Source: Marinifaba aquimaris
GTDB lineage: Bacteria; Pseudomonadota; Gammaproteobacteria; Enterobacterales; Alteromonadaceae
Assembly: GCF_013328345.1 (NCBI RefSeq)
Contig: NZ_JABULX010000005.1
Coordinates: 145,198-209,197, forward strand
Direction of reading: 5' to 3'
DNA length: 64,000 bases
In this document: positions 26,498 through 34,241 of the stretch, in pieces
Numbering within the stretch: position 1 is the first letter of the stretch
Layout of the letters: each line of letters opens with the position of its first letter
Notes under the pieces: model-generated
The model's input: only the letters and a program-made list of their open reading frames with translations
What the model was told of the DNA's origin: nothing
The model's database searches: none
Translations under genes and position numbers: made by a program

Positions 26498-26932
26498 CAT
26501 TTCGATATGCGGGATACCGTCTTCATCATAAGGCTCGGATACTTGCTCAAAGCCAAAGGCTTGATAATAGTTAGCTAAGTGCTGCTGCGCTGAAATGCGT
26601 ATTCCATCTTTAGGGTACAGAGCTGTTGTTTGTTCAACCGCTTGTGCCATCAGCTTTTTACCCATTCCCGTGCCTCGTACTAACTCTGAGGTTAGTACTC
26701 GGCCAATTGCCGCTTCTCGGTATTTGATACCCGGCTTAACAATTCGAGCGTAAGCAATGATGCGTTCAGGCTGTTTTTCATCATAAGTAAACAAGTGATG
26801 TGAAAGCTGATCGCTTTGGTCTGCATCTTGGTAAACGCAGTTTTGCTCGACGGTAAAGACTTCTTGTCTGACCCGTAAAATCTCATAAAGCTCATTGATA
26901 TTGAGCTCATTAAACGGCTTGCAGTACCACAT
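26483..26932 (-). CDS. elaA: GNAT acetyltransferase, ElaA-like
   Basis: 149 residues from the chosen start. ElaA-group signs are the opening FNELNINELYEILRVRQEVF and TVEQNCVYQDADQSD, and the acetyl-CoA motif IGRVLTSELVRGTGMGKKLM (R/Q-x-x-G-x-G/A type). The family acetylates unknown small or protein substrates. The start MWYCKPF at 26932 is chosen over an upstream one because GGAG lies 8 nt before it. Confidence 0.83.
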   Translation of the reverse strand: MWYCKPFNELNINELYEILRVRQEVFTVEQNCVYQDADQSDQLSHHLFTYDEKQPERIIAYARIVKPGIKYREAAIGRVLTSELVRGTGMGKKLMAQAVEQTTALYPKDGIRISAQQHLANYYQAFGFEQVSEPYDEDGIPHIEMLKPA

Positions 26933-27005
26933 TATCTGACTCCGAAAAAACACTAGATACCGCTATAATTGGGGCCTGAAGTCGATAACACAAGGCTCCA
27001 AAATC

Positions 27006-27455
27006 TTAAATAGCTGATTTAGCGACAGCCCATTGCATACTCTTACCTATTAATACAATGACAATGGCGCCTATTAATACGGGTGTGAGTAAGAACTCCC
27101 AACTTTGGCCTGAGAGCATAATCAAAATAGGGTTTGCTCCGGCGGGTGGATGAGTGGTTTTAGTCAATAACATGGCTGAAACGCCAAGCCCTGTTGCGAT
27201 AGCTAAGTTGATTGGATCTACGCCAATTAATTGCACAAAACAAACGCCAACCAAGGCGGTGATCAGGTGGCCAAAAATAACATTTTTCGGCTGTGCTAAT
27301 GGGCTGTTGGGCAAACCAAATACTAAAACGGTTGTCGCGCCAAATGGTGCCATAATCAGAATGGCCTTGGTTGTTGTTGCATCTAATACCGCTAATACGC
27401 CAATGGCTAATGCCGCTCCGCACCCAGCAAGTAACGCAAGTATGGTGTTTTTCAT
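27006..27455 (-). CDS. HPP-family membrane protein
   Basis: 149 residues from the chosen start, with four helices. The HPP motif reads TTHPPAGANPILIML (after GLGVSAMLLTKT), and the N-terminal part has ILIMAPFGATTVLVFGLPNSPLAQP, typical of the family. Some plant and cyanobacterial HPP proteins transport nitrite, but the bacterial role is not certain. The ATG at 27455 is chosen because AAGGAG lies 8 nt upstream. It is divergent from a TetR gene; two palindromic operators lie between them. Confidence 0.87.
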   Translation of the reverse strand: MKNTILALLAGCGAALAIGVLAVLDATTTKAILIMAPFGATTVLVFGLPNSPLAQPKNVIFGHLITALVGVCFVQLIGVDPINLAIATGLGVSAMLLTKTTHPPAGANPILIMLSGQSWEFLLTPVLIGAIVIVLIGKSMQWAVAKSAI

Positions 27456-27485
27456 TTCATTCACTCCTTTGATTGTTCAACATTA

Positions 27486-27507
27486 AAGTACACAAGTCTG
27501 TCTACTT
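27486..27507. promoter_or_regulatory. TetR-type operator, copy 1
   Basis: 22-bp palindrome of the form AAGTAnACA-N4-TGTnTACTT. Together with copy 2 (27515-27536) it fills the start of the gap between the HPP gene and the divergent TetR gene. The two are 29 bp apart centre to centre, near three helix turns. Confidence 0.75.
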
Positions 27508-27514
27508 GCTAATA

Positions 27515-27536
27515 AGGTAGACAGACTTGTATACTT
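27515..27536. promoter_or_regulatory. TetR-type operator, copy 2
   Basis: 22-bp palindrome AgGTAnACA-N4-TGTnTACTT, one base off the first copy's pattern. Both copies lie between the divergent starts, so the regulator probably controls itself and the HPP gene. Confidence 0.75.
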
Positions 27537-27572
27537 TTGTCAAAGACTGTTTTATCAAAAAGCGATTATTTC

Positions 27573-28133
27573 ATGAGTCAAAAAAGGCAATTGCTGATCG
27601 ATACGGCGCTTGAGCTGTTTTACCAGCAGGGTATTAATTCGATTGGTATCAACGAAGTGTTAAAACAATCGGGTGTCGCTAAACGCACCTTGTACAGCCA
27701 CTTTGATAGCAAAGAAGCTCTGATTTTAGCTGCGCTAGAACAAAGGCATCAGGTGTTTATCAGTTGGTTTAGTCAGCAAATTAGTCAGGTTAGCAACGCA
27801 AACGAAATGATAGAGGCGGTTTTTGATGCACTGGCCTCATGGTTTAACGGTTGCGCCGAGCCTTTGGGGGCGTTTAAAGGCTGTTTCTTTATCAATACAT
27901 CAGCTGAGTTTAGTGATCAAAACAGTGCTACTTTTCACTTTTGCCAAGCGCATAAACAAGCGATTAAAACGGCTATTAACACTCAACTACCGACCATTAA
28001 TGCAGAACTAGTCGATACCTTGTGTTTACTAAAAGAAGGGGCAATTGTCTCAGTACAGCTATTAGGTAATGCAACGTATGTTATTGCATTGTCTAAGCGC
28101 AATGCCAAGGCGGTGATGGCCAGTTTGAATTAG
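27573..28133 (+). CDS. TetR-family transcription regulator
   Basis: 186 residues from the chosen ATG; an upstream TTG at 27537 would overlap operator copy 2. The TetR helix-turn-helix is clear: LIDTALELFYQQGINSIGIN, then EVLKQSGVAKRTLYSHFDSK and EALILAALEQRH. The ligand domain resembles the AcrR/NemR-like group with a conserved LGAFKGCFFINTSAEF stretch. Two Cys (FKGC and HFC) could act in sensing, which is speculative. It is divergent from the HPP gene. Confidence 0.88.
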   Translation: MSQKRQLLIDTALELFYQQGINSIGINEVLKQSGVAKRTLYSHFDSKEALILAALEQRHQVFISWFSQQISQVSNANEMIEAVFDALASWFNGCAEPLGAFKGCFFINTSAEFSDQNSATFHFCQAHKQAIKTAINTQLPTINAELVDTLCLLKEGAIVSVQLLGNATYVIALSKRNAKAVMASLN

Positions 28134-28210
28134 TGCTTATTTGCGCAATTAATAAACGATATTGCGCTTTACGTCGTATGCTTATACTACTGGCGAGTGG
28201 AGTAACGACG

Positions 28211-28684
28211 ATGCGTGTATTACAAGCCTTGGTGTTGTTTGTTTTAATACCAAATTTTGTGTTGTTAAACCCAACAAAAGCGATAGCAACGGATGAACTC
28301 GCAACCCCCATTTTGCTCGATACTTGGTTATGGGAATACCGATTAATGGCAATCAATACCGAGCAAGCTGATCACAAGCAACTCAAGCTTTGGTTGGCGC
28401 GGCATCAATGCCATTTAAACGACAGACGCATCCGCGTGGTCGGGCTACCTGAGTCTATGGTTAAATCTGTTTCTCTGAGTATCGATGTATCGGATAACGA
28501 CAAATATGAGCTCAGTTACCTTCCCAAAAGCAAAGGTGCGCTGATTGGTTTAGACGGCATCGAAAAAATCCGTTTTGATTTGCCGCTAACGGCTGAAAAG
28601 ACTCAACTGCTATGGCAATTGATCGATGAAATGGCGATGAGAAAACCCCGCTCGCATTGGGCTAAATGCGAGCAGAGTATGTAG
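28211..28684 (+). CDS. Exported protein of unknown function
   Basis: 157 residues. The start at 28211 is preferred over upstream GTG/ATG codons because GGAG lies 8 nt before it and the N-terminus MRVLQALVLFVLIPNFVLLN is then a signal peptide. The mature part (WLWEYRLMAI, QLKLWLARHQCHLNDRRIRV) has no family I recognise. It lies 77 nt after the TetR gene and ends 20 nt before a convergent kelch gene. Confidence 0.6.
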   Translation: MRVLQALVLFVLIPNFVLLNPTKAIATDELATPILLDTWLWEYRLMAINTEQADHKQLKLWLARHQCHLNDRRIRVVGLPESMVKSVSLSIDVSDNDKYELSYLPKSKGALIGLDGIEKIRFDLPLTAEKTQLLWQLIDEMAMRKPRSHWAKCEQSM

Positions 28685-28704
28685 TAGTTAACTTACCTGA
28701 TTAT

Positions 28705-29760
28705 TTAAACTGCAAGGGCATCTACACGACTTGACGTGCCCGTTGCGCCTGCCTGCACGGCACCGGCTAACGAAACAATACGGTTATCAAATACCACTGC
28801 ACCTAAACCGTGACGCGTTGACGGTAGACTGACACTTAGCGTCTGCCACTGTTCTTTGGCTAAATCGTAATGCCATACTTGTTTAAACGCTTTGCTGTCG
28901 ATGACTTTATCTTTGCCATCCACTTTAGCAAAAATGTATTCTTCACCACCAAAAGCATAAATACTGTTGTTGATGCTAACGCAAGCTAAGCCTGCACTGG
29001 CCATAGGTAAAGGCGGTAAATCAAACCAGCGATCGAGTTGACTGTCATAACATTGAAAAAGCGTTTGATTGAGGAAGTTTTTAGATTGAATACGCCCGCC
29101 TACCGCATAAATAAGTGCGTTATGGCTGCACGCAGCTAATGAATTTCGCGCAACAGCAAGTGGTGCCGCTGATTGCCAATCGGTACCATCAAAGACCCAG
29201 TGTTTGTTGGTATCGTCTAATTGACCTGTCGCGTTACTGCGGCCGCCAAATACATGGATATTTTCGTTGATATTGGCATAACCCGATTCGGCTTGGGTTT
29301 GCGGTAAGGCTTTAATAGTTTGCCATTGGCCGTCTAACTTATTTAGTAATGCACACTCACCTCGCGCTTGCCAAGGGTCGTTTAAATCAGCAAAAAAGCC
29401 GCCTAGTGCATATAAACCGCGTTTGCTGGCAACAAGCCCTAAGTGATGGCGTTTAAAAGGCAGTGACGTCGCTTGCTGCCAAGTGCTATCGGCCGACTTT
29501 AACGTATAAAGCTTATTAGAAATGGTCAAATGGCCCATTTCACCTTTTCCATCTGGTGCTATTTCTAAACCGCCTGCCACACAAATTCTATCGGCAAAAA
29601 CGGCAGGGTAAATCTCTTGCATAGCGACGGGTAAATCGGCGAGTGACTGCCATTGGTTTGCCTGTTTTGCTGATGTTGTGGCAAAAGCCGGAAATTGCGA
29701 AGCCGCGGCACAGGTGAGACTGCCATGGCTAACTAGTTTTATGAAGGTACGACGTTCCAT
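28705..29760 (-). CDS. Exported kelch-repeat protein with Tat-like signal
   Basis: 351 residues. The start MERRTFIKLVSHGSLTCAAA has the RRTFIK twin-arginine pattern. The rest is a six-bladed kelch beta-propeller, seen as repeated WQ...LP / GG blades (for example ADRICVAGGLEI, RGLYALGGFF, NIHVFGGRSN, ALIYAVGGRI, SIYAFGGEEY). NanM-like sialate mutarotases are a related exported group, but the active-site residues were not identified here, so a function is not claimed. Confidence 0.8.
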   Translation of the reverse strand: MERRTFIKLVSHGSLTCAAASQFPAFATTSAKQANQWQSLADLPVAMQEIYPAVFADRICVAGGLEIAPDGKGEMGHLTISNKLYTLKSADSTWQQATSLPFKRHHLGLVASKRGLYALGGFFADLNDPWQARGECALLNKLDGQWQTIKALPQTQAESGYANINENIHVFGGRSNATGQLDDTNKHWVFDGTDWQSAAPLAVARNSLAACSHNALIYAVGGRIQSKNFLNQTLFQCYDSQLDRWFDLPPLPMASAGLACVSINNSIYAFGGEEYIFAKVDGKDKVIDSKAFKQVWHYDLAKEQWQTLSVSLPSTRHGLGAVVFDNRIVSLAGAVQAGATGTSSRVDALAV

Positions 29761-29874
29761 CTTCTTTCTCTCATTGCTTTTTCGCCAGTATGCATTTTAA
29801 CCAGCTGAAAAATATAGCGATTAAAGATACAAACGACGATTTGCAGGATTAACTGCAAGCATGAGTTTGGGTGC

Positions 29875-29985
29875 TTATGGACGACCTTCTAGCTTGGCCA
29901 AATTCTGTTTAATTAAGCTTTCGATAAATTCGCGAAACACTTTAAAGCGCTTAACTTTTCGATGGCTGGGGTGCCTGAAATAATG
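29875..29985 (-). pseudogene. Possible LysR-family C-terminal remnant (minus strand)
   Basis: Reads HYFRHPSHRKVKRFKVFREF and then IESLIKQNLAKLEGRP with a stop. This looks like the last 30-40 residues of a LysR-type regulator, but nothing upstream continues the domain. It overlaps a plus-strand remnant. Weak evidence on its own. Confidence 0.4.
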
Positions 29986-30126
29986 GTTAAACAGAGTCAG
30001 CAAAGTGCTAAGCTGGTTAAAATTGCTGATATAGCCCATTCACCTATTCACTATATGCATTTGTTCTCTCAAAAGCCGCCAGCTAAGGTTCAGCAGTTTG
30101 TTAAGTTGCTAAAAGAGCAGCTTTAG
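29962..30126 (+). pseudogene. Possible LysR-family C-terminal remnant (plus strand)
   Basis: The 54-codon frame reads MAGVPEIMVKQSQQSAKLVK and then IADIAHSPIHYMHLFSQKPP, AKVQQFVKLLKEQL. The order G(I)xxxP...AKLV...PIHYMHLFSQKPPAKVQQFVKLL follows the end of LysR effector domains. The DNA-binding part is missing. It ends 3 nt before the endonuclease gene end (30130), suggesting deletion beside a later insertion. Confidence 0.5.
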
Positions 30127-30129
30127 CAA

Positions 30130-30987
30130 TCAAGGGGTATGTTTGTAATGATGATTTCTATGATATTTGATCAATTCGATATTAATTTTATGCTTCTTGG
30201 TTGTTCTTAGTTTTCCTTCAATGCCAATGAGCTCTAAATTATCTTTAATGGCAAAGCCTCCATTATCAAACATCACATGGTGATTTGGACACAAACATAA
30301 AATATTGCTTTCAATATCTGGGCCGTTATGCGGTGCGCCCAAAGCTTTAATATGTGCTGCCTGTGCGTATAAACCTGCACTTGTTTTAATTGCTAATCCA
30401 CATACTTGGCATTGATGTTTATGCCAGGATTTAACGTTTTGTGCTTTTTGATAGTTTCTTATTATTCGGTTAATAGTAGATGGTTTTCTTCCTGGGGTGA
30501 GGTATTTATCTACTGGTTCATTAATAAGGTGAGCAGAAATAGAGTGTTTTTGGGCTACCAACTTATATCGATACACTTTGTATCCTGATTTTCCAGTCTC
30601 ACACCAATAGCTTTCTACATCATAAAGACCCGCATAGCGGTATCCTTTTACTGGGCTTAATTCATGTTTGTGCTTATGCCCTCGAACTACTCGAACAGGA
30701 AGTTTTTCAATTTTACTTTTTGCTAAGGCTAGGTTTACACCTATTAATTCTTGATCTGATACCTGCTTATTATTTTTTTGGCCTCCGGCTCCTGTATAGA
30801 TGATAACATCGCCATAATCCTCATCATCTTCGTAGCCCCCGGAAAGAACTATCGAATCAGCTCCCTCAAATGCTGAACCACTAATCCCTTTTTGATTTGG
30901 TCGATGCACCCCCACTTCTCTCAAAGCTATGCGGTTTTCAAATTGATCTCCAGGGGTTACTCCTTCAATTTCACCGAAGATTCGCAT
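30130..30987 (-). CDS. SRA (YDG)-HNH endonuclease, likely modification-dependent
   Basis: 285 residues. The N-terminal SRA/YDG domain (about 1-150) shows GEIEGVTPGDQFENRIALRE, then ADSIVLSGGYEDDEDYGDVI and IYTGAGGQ, and VKGYRYAGLYDVESYWCE. This fold flips out and reads modified cytosine. The C-terminal HNH nuclease (about 205-265) shows CQVCG, then AAHIKALGAPHNGPDIESNI and LCLCPNHHVMFDNGGFAI with Cys/His metal ligands. SRA-HNH fusions are type IV restriction enzymes that cut 5-methyl or 5-hydroxymethylcytosine DNA. No methylase gene is beside it. It is the only intact gene amid several remnants, and its AT-rich neighbourhood suggests acquisition. Confidence 0.87.
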   Translation of the reverse strand: MRIFGEIEGVTPGDQFENRIALREVGVHRPNQKGISGSAFEGADSIVLSGGYEDDEDYGDVIIYTGAGGQKNNKQVSDQELIGVNLALAKSKIEKLPVRVVRGHKHKHELSPVKGYRYAGLYDVESYWCETGKSGYKVYRYKLVAQKHSISAHLINEPVDKYLTPGRKPSTINRIIRNYQKAQNVKSWHKHQCQVCGLAIKTSAGLYAQAAHIKALGAPHNGPDIESNILCLCPNHHVMFDNGGFAIKDNLELIGIEGKLRTTKKHKINIELIKYHRNHHYKHTP

Positions 30988-31153
30988 TTAATCGATTCCC
31001 TATATTTGATTTTATCTTCTAAATTACGGTGTACCTGTTTAAGTATTGTTCTATCAAATATTCTAAGTTATTGCTATATAATGAAAAATTTCTTTTTAAC
31101 TTAGATGGCCTTGTAATATGCACGCTTAGCTTTTTGCTTTAAAAGGGTTAACT

Positions 31154-31855
31154 TTAAGTAAAATCTCTAACCCAATTATTTAGGTGTTGCGCGAGTGCTT
31201 GAGGTTGTTCTAGTGGGATCATATGCCCAGCGTTTTCAGTGGTGAGTATTTTGAGCTGGGGTCGGGTTAAGTCGAGTTGTTGGAACCAAGCTTTATCAAT
31301 AAGTGCATCTTGTTCGCTGTAATAAAAGTAAGCAGTGCCTTGGTATTGATTAAAATAGGAGGCTAAGTTGCAGCGCTCGGTTGTGTGTTGAAATTGACTC
31401 AAAAAGGTTTCTGCACCGAGAGTTTTATCCATCGCGAGTACGCAATCGATAATGCTCTCATCACGATTTTGGGCACTTAATAATGATGCAACGCGTTTGC
31501 GACTTAAACCTTGGTAGCCATTTTTTTCAGCAAATGCACGCATGGCATACCTTTGTTTGAGTTCATTTTCAGGCAGTGCAGTTGGGCTATTGGCAATAAT
31601 AAAGATGCGATTAACTTGCTCTGGGTAGCGAGCTAGAAAGTCACTGGCAATATAGCCACCTAGAGAAAAGCCAACCAAATTGACTGGCTCTTCACCGAGT
31701 TGTTGCTGGTAATGCGCAGCAATTTGCTCAAAGTTCAGCTGATTTGGAATAGGCAAGTGCACTACTTCAATCTCACTATCGAGATAAGGCAACACCCGCG
31801 ACCAGAGCCTGTTGTCACATTGGGTACCTGGAATAAAGTAGAGCGTTTGTTTCAT
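31154..31855 (-). CDS. Alpha/beta-hydrolase, MenH-like
   Basis: 233 residues, no signal peptide. The fold is shown by TLYFIPGTQCDNRLWSRVLP, the nucleophile elbow GFSLGG (Ser about residue 85) and the C-terminal His in TTENAGHMIPLEQPQAL. It resembles small MenH/BioH-like hydrolases; the substrate is unknown. It lies just downstream of the truncated esterase on the same strand. Confidence 0.8.
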   Translation of the reverse strand: MKQTLYFIPGTQCDNRLWSRVLPYLDSEIEVVHLPIPNQLNFEQIAAHYQQQLGEEPVNLVGFSLGGYIASDFLARYPEQVNRIFIIANSPTALPENELKQRYAMRAFAEKNGYQGLSRKRVASLLSAQNRDESIIDCVLAMDKTLGAETFLSQFQHTTERCNLASYFNQYQGTAYFYYSEQDALIDKAWFQQLDLTRPQLKILTTENAGHMIPLEQPQALAQHLNNWVRDFT

Positions 31856-31881
31856 GCTGGTATGTCCTATTGCTGATTAAC

Positions 31882-32226
31882 TCAGGCTTTGCCAAACAGC
31901 CAGAGCAATGAGTGTTCCAATAACTCGGCACCGTGTATTAGGTTGTGGCCTTGTTGACCAAATTCAAAGTGATGATCATAGCCTTTAAATTTCAGTGCTG
32001 CAGCCATTTGCTTATTGCCTAGTGCCCAATTGCCGTAGCGAGTATCGAGATCTTGCTCACCGCTTTGGAAGTAGATACGAATAGGTTTGGCCGCTTCATT
32101 GCGAATCAAATATGGGTATTTTCCTCCTCCGCGGATATCCACAAAGCTACCACAATGGCTTAACACATTGGCAAATAGATGACGAGTCAGTTGCCCTGCG
32201 TACATAAATACTATTTTCCTTGCCAA
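31882..32226 (-). pseudogene. Truncated esterase, C-terminal part only
   Basis: About 100 residues that match the end of enterochelin-esterase/IroE-like hydrolases: ANVLSHCGSFVDIRGGGKYP, YLIRNEAAKPIRIYFQSGEQD, and EFGQQGHNLIHGAELLEHSL with the catalytic His. The N-terminal two thirds, including the Ser nucleophile, are missing: the match starts abruptly about 20 codons in. Its first codons overlap the end of the DUF1349 gene. The deletion probably joined the two genes. A short protein might still be made but should be inactive. Confidence 0.72.
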
Positions 32227-32882
32227 AAATCAGTCATGGTTTTTTCACTAAACTGAATATCAGTAAATACAGCATTAAAGGCATTACTAAGTGGTGCTTG
32301 AGCCATTAAACCAACCTCAATTGGTGCTGATGTGGCCAGTTTAAACGAGCGAGTGTAATGCCAGTTATCGCCATCTTCTGAGAGGTAAAACAAGATGGTT
32401 TGGGCCTTTCTCACCACTTTTAAAAACATCGCATTTTGCGCCGTAGTTTGATGATAGGCATCATCACCTGAATGGCGGTTTACGGTCGACGCGACGCCGT
32501 TTTTACCTGATTGAAAGCGCTCAAATAAGAACTTAGCCCAGTTTTTGCCATCGGCATAAACATAGAGTGCACCACCATCAAAAGCGGCATTAAACTGGGC
32601 ATTCACTTTGGCTGAAAAGATAAAATCAGCTTTAGGCGTAAACGCTATTCTTGGCGTGTTATCAATAGCCACACTTGCATCTGGACTGGTGTATAAATCT
32701 GTCCCTTTACTGGCATTGATTTCAATGCCCTTGGCTTGAATTGATATAGTGGAATCACCTGGTTTGGATATTAAGTCATAAGGGATACCAAACGTTGGCT
32801 TGTTGTCTTTTGCGATGGCAGAAGTCGCGATGGCCAATAGCATTAAAGCACGCGTGGCTACGCGGGTTATCGATTTGCGCAT
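32211..32882 (-). CDS. Exported DUF1349-like (concanavalin-fold) protein
   Basis: 223 residues with a signal peptide (MRKSITRVATRALMLLAIAT, ending SAIAK). The body reads FTPKADFIFSAKVNAQFNAA, GGALYVYADGKNWAKFLFER, and VVRKAQTILFYLSEDGDNWH, as in DUF1349 proteins, which have a concanavalin-like sandwich and may bind or process glycans. The 3' end is joined to the esterase remnant, so a fused deletion end is possible, but the domain looks complete. Confidence 0.72.
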   Translation of the reverse strand: MRKSITRVATRALMLLAIATSAIAKDNKPTFGIPYDLISKPGDSTISIQAKGIEINASKGTDLYTSPDASVAIDNTPRIAFTPKADFIFSAKVNAQFNAAFDGGALYVYADGKNWAKFLFERFQSGKNGVASTVNRHSGDDAYHQTTAQNAMFLKVVRKAQTILFYLSEDGDNWHYTRSFKLATSAPIEVGLMAQAPLSNAFNAVFTDIQFSEKTMTDFWQGK

Positions 32883-33017
32883 ATCTTGTTATTCCTTGGC
32901 CTGACAGGCCATTTATGGTGAAAAAACGTATCTAGTTTGGTGCGTTGTAGCGATTGGGGATATTAAATAAAAGGCTATTTAAATCAAGTGCGTAGCTATG
33001 GATATCCGATAAGTTAA

Positions 33018-33227
33018 CTATTTAGTTGGTGGAATAGCATAGCGGCCTGTCGCACAAGCGATGAGTTGCTCTTTTGAGTATATTTTTACTTCAGCGGTGA
33101 CCGAGCGCTTCACTAATTTTAAGATCTGGCATTGAGCCACTAGTTTTGTATCAGCCGCTGCTTTTTGCAAAAAGTGGAAATTGAGCTCTCTGGTAACCGT
33201 CCACCTCGTTCTTAAGGGGAGCTGCAA
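33018..33227 (-). pseudogene. Fragment of a hotdog-fold thioesterase
   Basis: The part from TRELNFHFLQKAAADTKLVA to CQILKLVKRSVTAEVKIYSK and EQLIACATGRYAIPPTK matches the C-terminal half of PaaI-type acyl-CoA thioesterases. The N-terminal half with the active-site region is missing; upstream sequence belongs to another gene on the plus strand. About 58 matching residues; a normal protein has 130-150. Confidence 0.6.
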
Positions 33228-33718
33228 TGCAATTTCGATTATATTTCGCGTTATTGGCTAGCTTGTTTATCACAAGCCCAATGGCAATTGCCAGTGCTGA
33301 TAAAGCGATTCATCAGCACAAGTCCTTGACTGTACTGGCTGATATGCCGGTTCCTAAGGTGCAATTACATGTGACGTGAGACCCGATAGATGGGGTTAAC
33401 CTACACATTGAAACCGCTAATTATATTCTCAATTCACCTAGTCAAACATTGACGCAGGCTGGCTACTTACAAGGCCATGCTCATTTGTTTATCAATGGTA
33501 AAAAAGTGATGCGAGTTTATGGTCAAGATGTGCATATTCCAGCGGCTTGGTTAGGTAAAGGTGTTAAGCAAATTGCGCTATCACTGAACAGCCATCAGCA
33601 CGAAAACTGGATGTGGCAAAACAATATGATCGTGGGTTCTGTGTATGTTGATTTAGCTCAGGCTGAACTGGTATTACATCAGTTTTCATCTCAACCGATA
33701 GCGCATTTGGGGCATTAG
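33227..33718 (+). pseudogene. Exported protein gene interrupted by an in-frame TGA
   Basis: One reading frame runs from ATG 33227 (AAGGGGAG site just upstream) to the stop at 33716-33718, with a single TGA at 33377-33379 after codon 50. Before the stop: signal peptide MQFRLYFALLASLFITSPMA and a mature start ending VPKVQLHVT. After it: DPIDGVNLHIETANYILNSP, then GYLQGHAHLFINGKKVMRVY and WLGKGVKQIALSLNSHQH. This looks like one continuous domain, so the TGA is most simply a nonsense mutation (CGA to TGA would do). Restart at a downstream ATG would lose the signal peptide. Confidence 0.75.
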
Positions 33719-34147
33719 CTATTGCTGGCTAGCGATGTTTCCGGCTAGTTGAGGTGGCCAAATGACGAGTGATTCTTCAAAGATGCTGTCTTTATCCACT
33801 ATGGTTTGGGCGGCGGACACTGAAAAGTGAGGAAGCTGTTGTTCGAGTTGTTGCAGAAATTTCTGGCTGCGAGTTGAGCGGCCAAAAAAGCTGATTTGTG
33901 ATTGGTCTTTGGCGGTAATTGTCCAGAAGTAATCACTGGGCCAAACATCAAAAAGGCCTGCTAGCTCTATACTGGCGATATCTGTTAAATCGATGCTACA
34001 ACGGCTTTTACCAAAACCGGCGCGGATAGTATTGTTTTTTAGCTTGGGGCTGGCACTGATTAGGTTGATGGCAACATAAGCTACGTAAAGTAGTGCTGCT
34101 GCGATGCAAATAACAAGAACGACAGTAATTTGCTCGGGAATGTTCAC
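33719..34147 (-). CDS. Membrane-anchored protein of unknown function
   Basis: 142 residues. A single N-terminal helix (about 8-30: VVLVICIAAALLYVAYVAIN) is followed by a cytoplasmic domain (IRAGFGKSRCSIDLTDIASI, WTITAKDQSQISFFGRSTRS) that may fold like a small PH-type barrel, a low-confidence impression. No family is named. It is convergent with the interrupted gene (33718 meets 33719). Confidence 0.6.
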   Translation of the reverse strand: MNIPEQITVVLVICIAAALLYVAYVAINLISASPKLKNNTIRAGFGKSRCSIDLTDIASIELAGLFDVWPSDYFWTITAKDQSQISFFGRSTRSQKFLQQLEQQLPHFSVSAAQTIVDKDSIFEESLVIWPPQLAGNIASQQ

Positions 34148-34194
34148 CTGATAAGCCCTATTTGTTTTGTACTCCTTTCACTATACGCATTTTA

Positions 34195-34229
34195 CAAAAA
34201 AAGCCTAACACTTTAGTTAGGCTTTTTTT
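34195..34229. terminator. Bidirectional terminator between 33719 and 34242 genes
   Basis: AAGCCTAAC (34201-34209) pairs with GTTAGGCTT (34216-34224), flanked by an A-run before and TTTTTTT after. On the minus strand the A-run becomes the T-run for the old yellow enzyme gene. Confidence 0.85.
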
Positions 34230-34241
34230 GTTGCGATGCAT

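Noticed and set aside
33227..33718. Selenoprotein reading of the in-frame TGA
   Set aside because: No stem-loop of the bacterial SECIS type was apparent right after the TGA, and no redox motif surrounds it.
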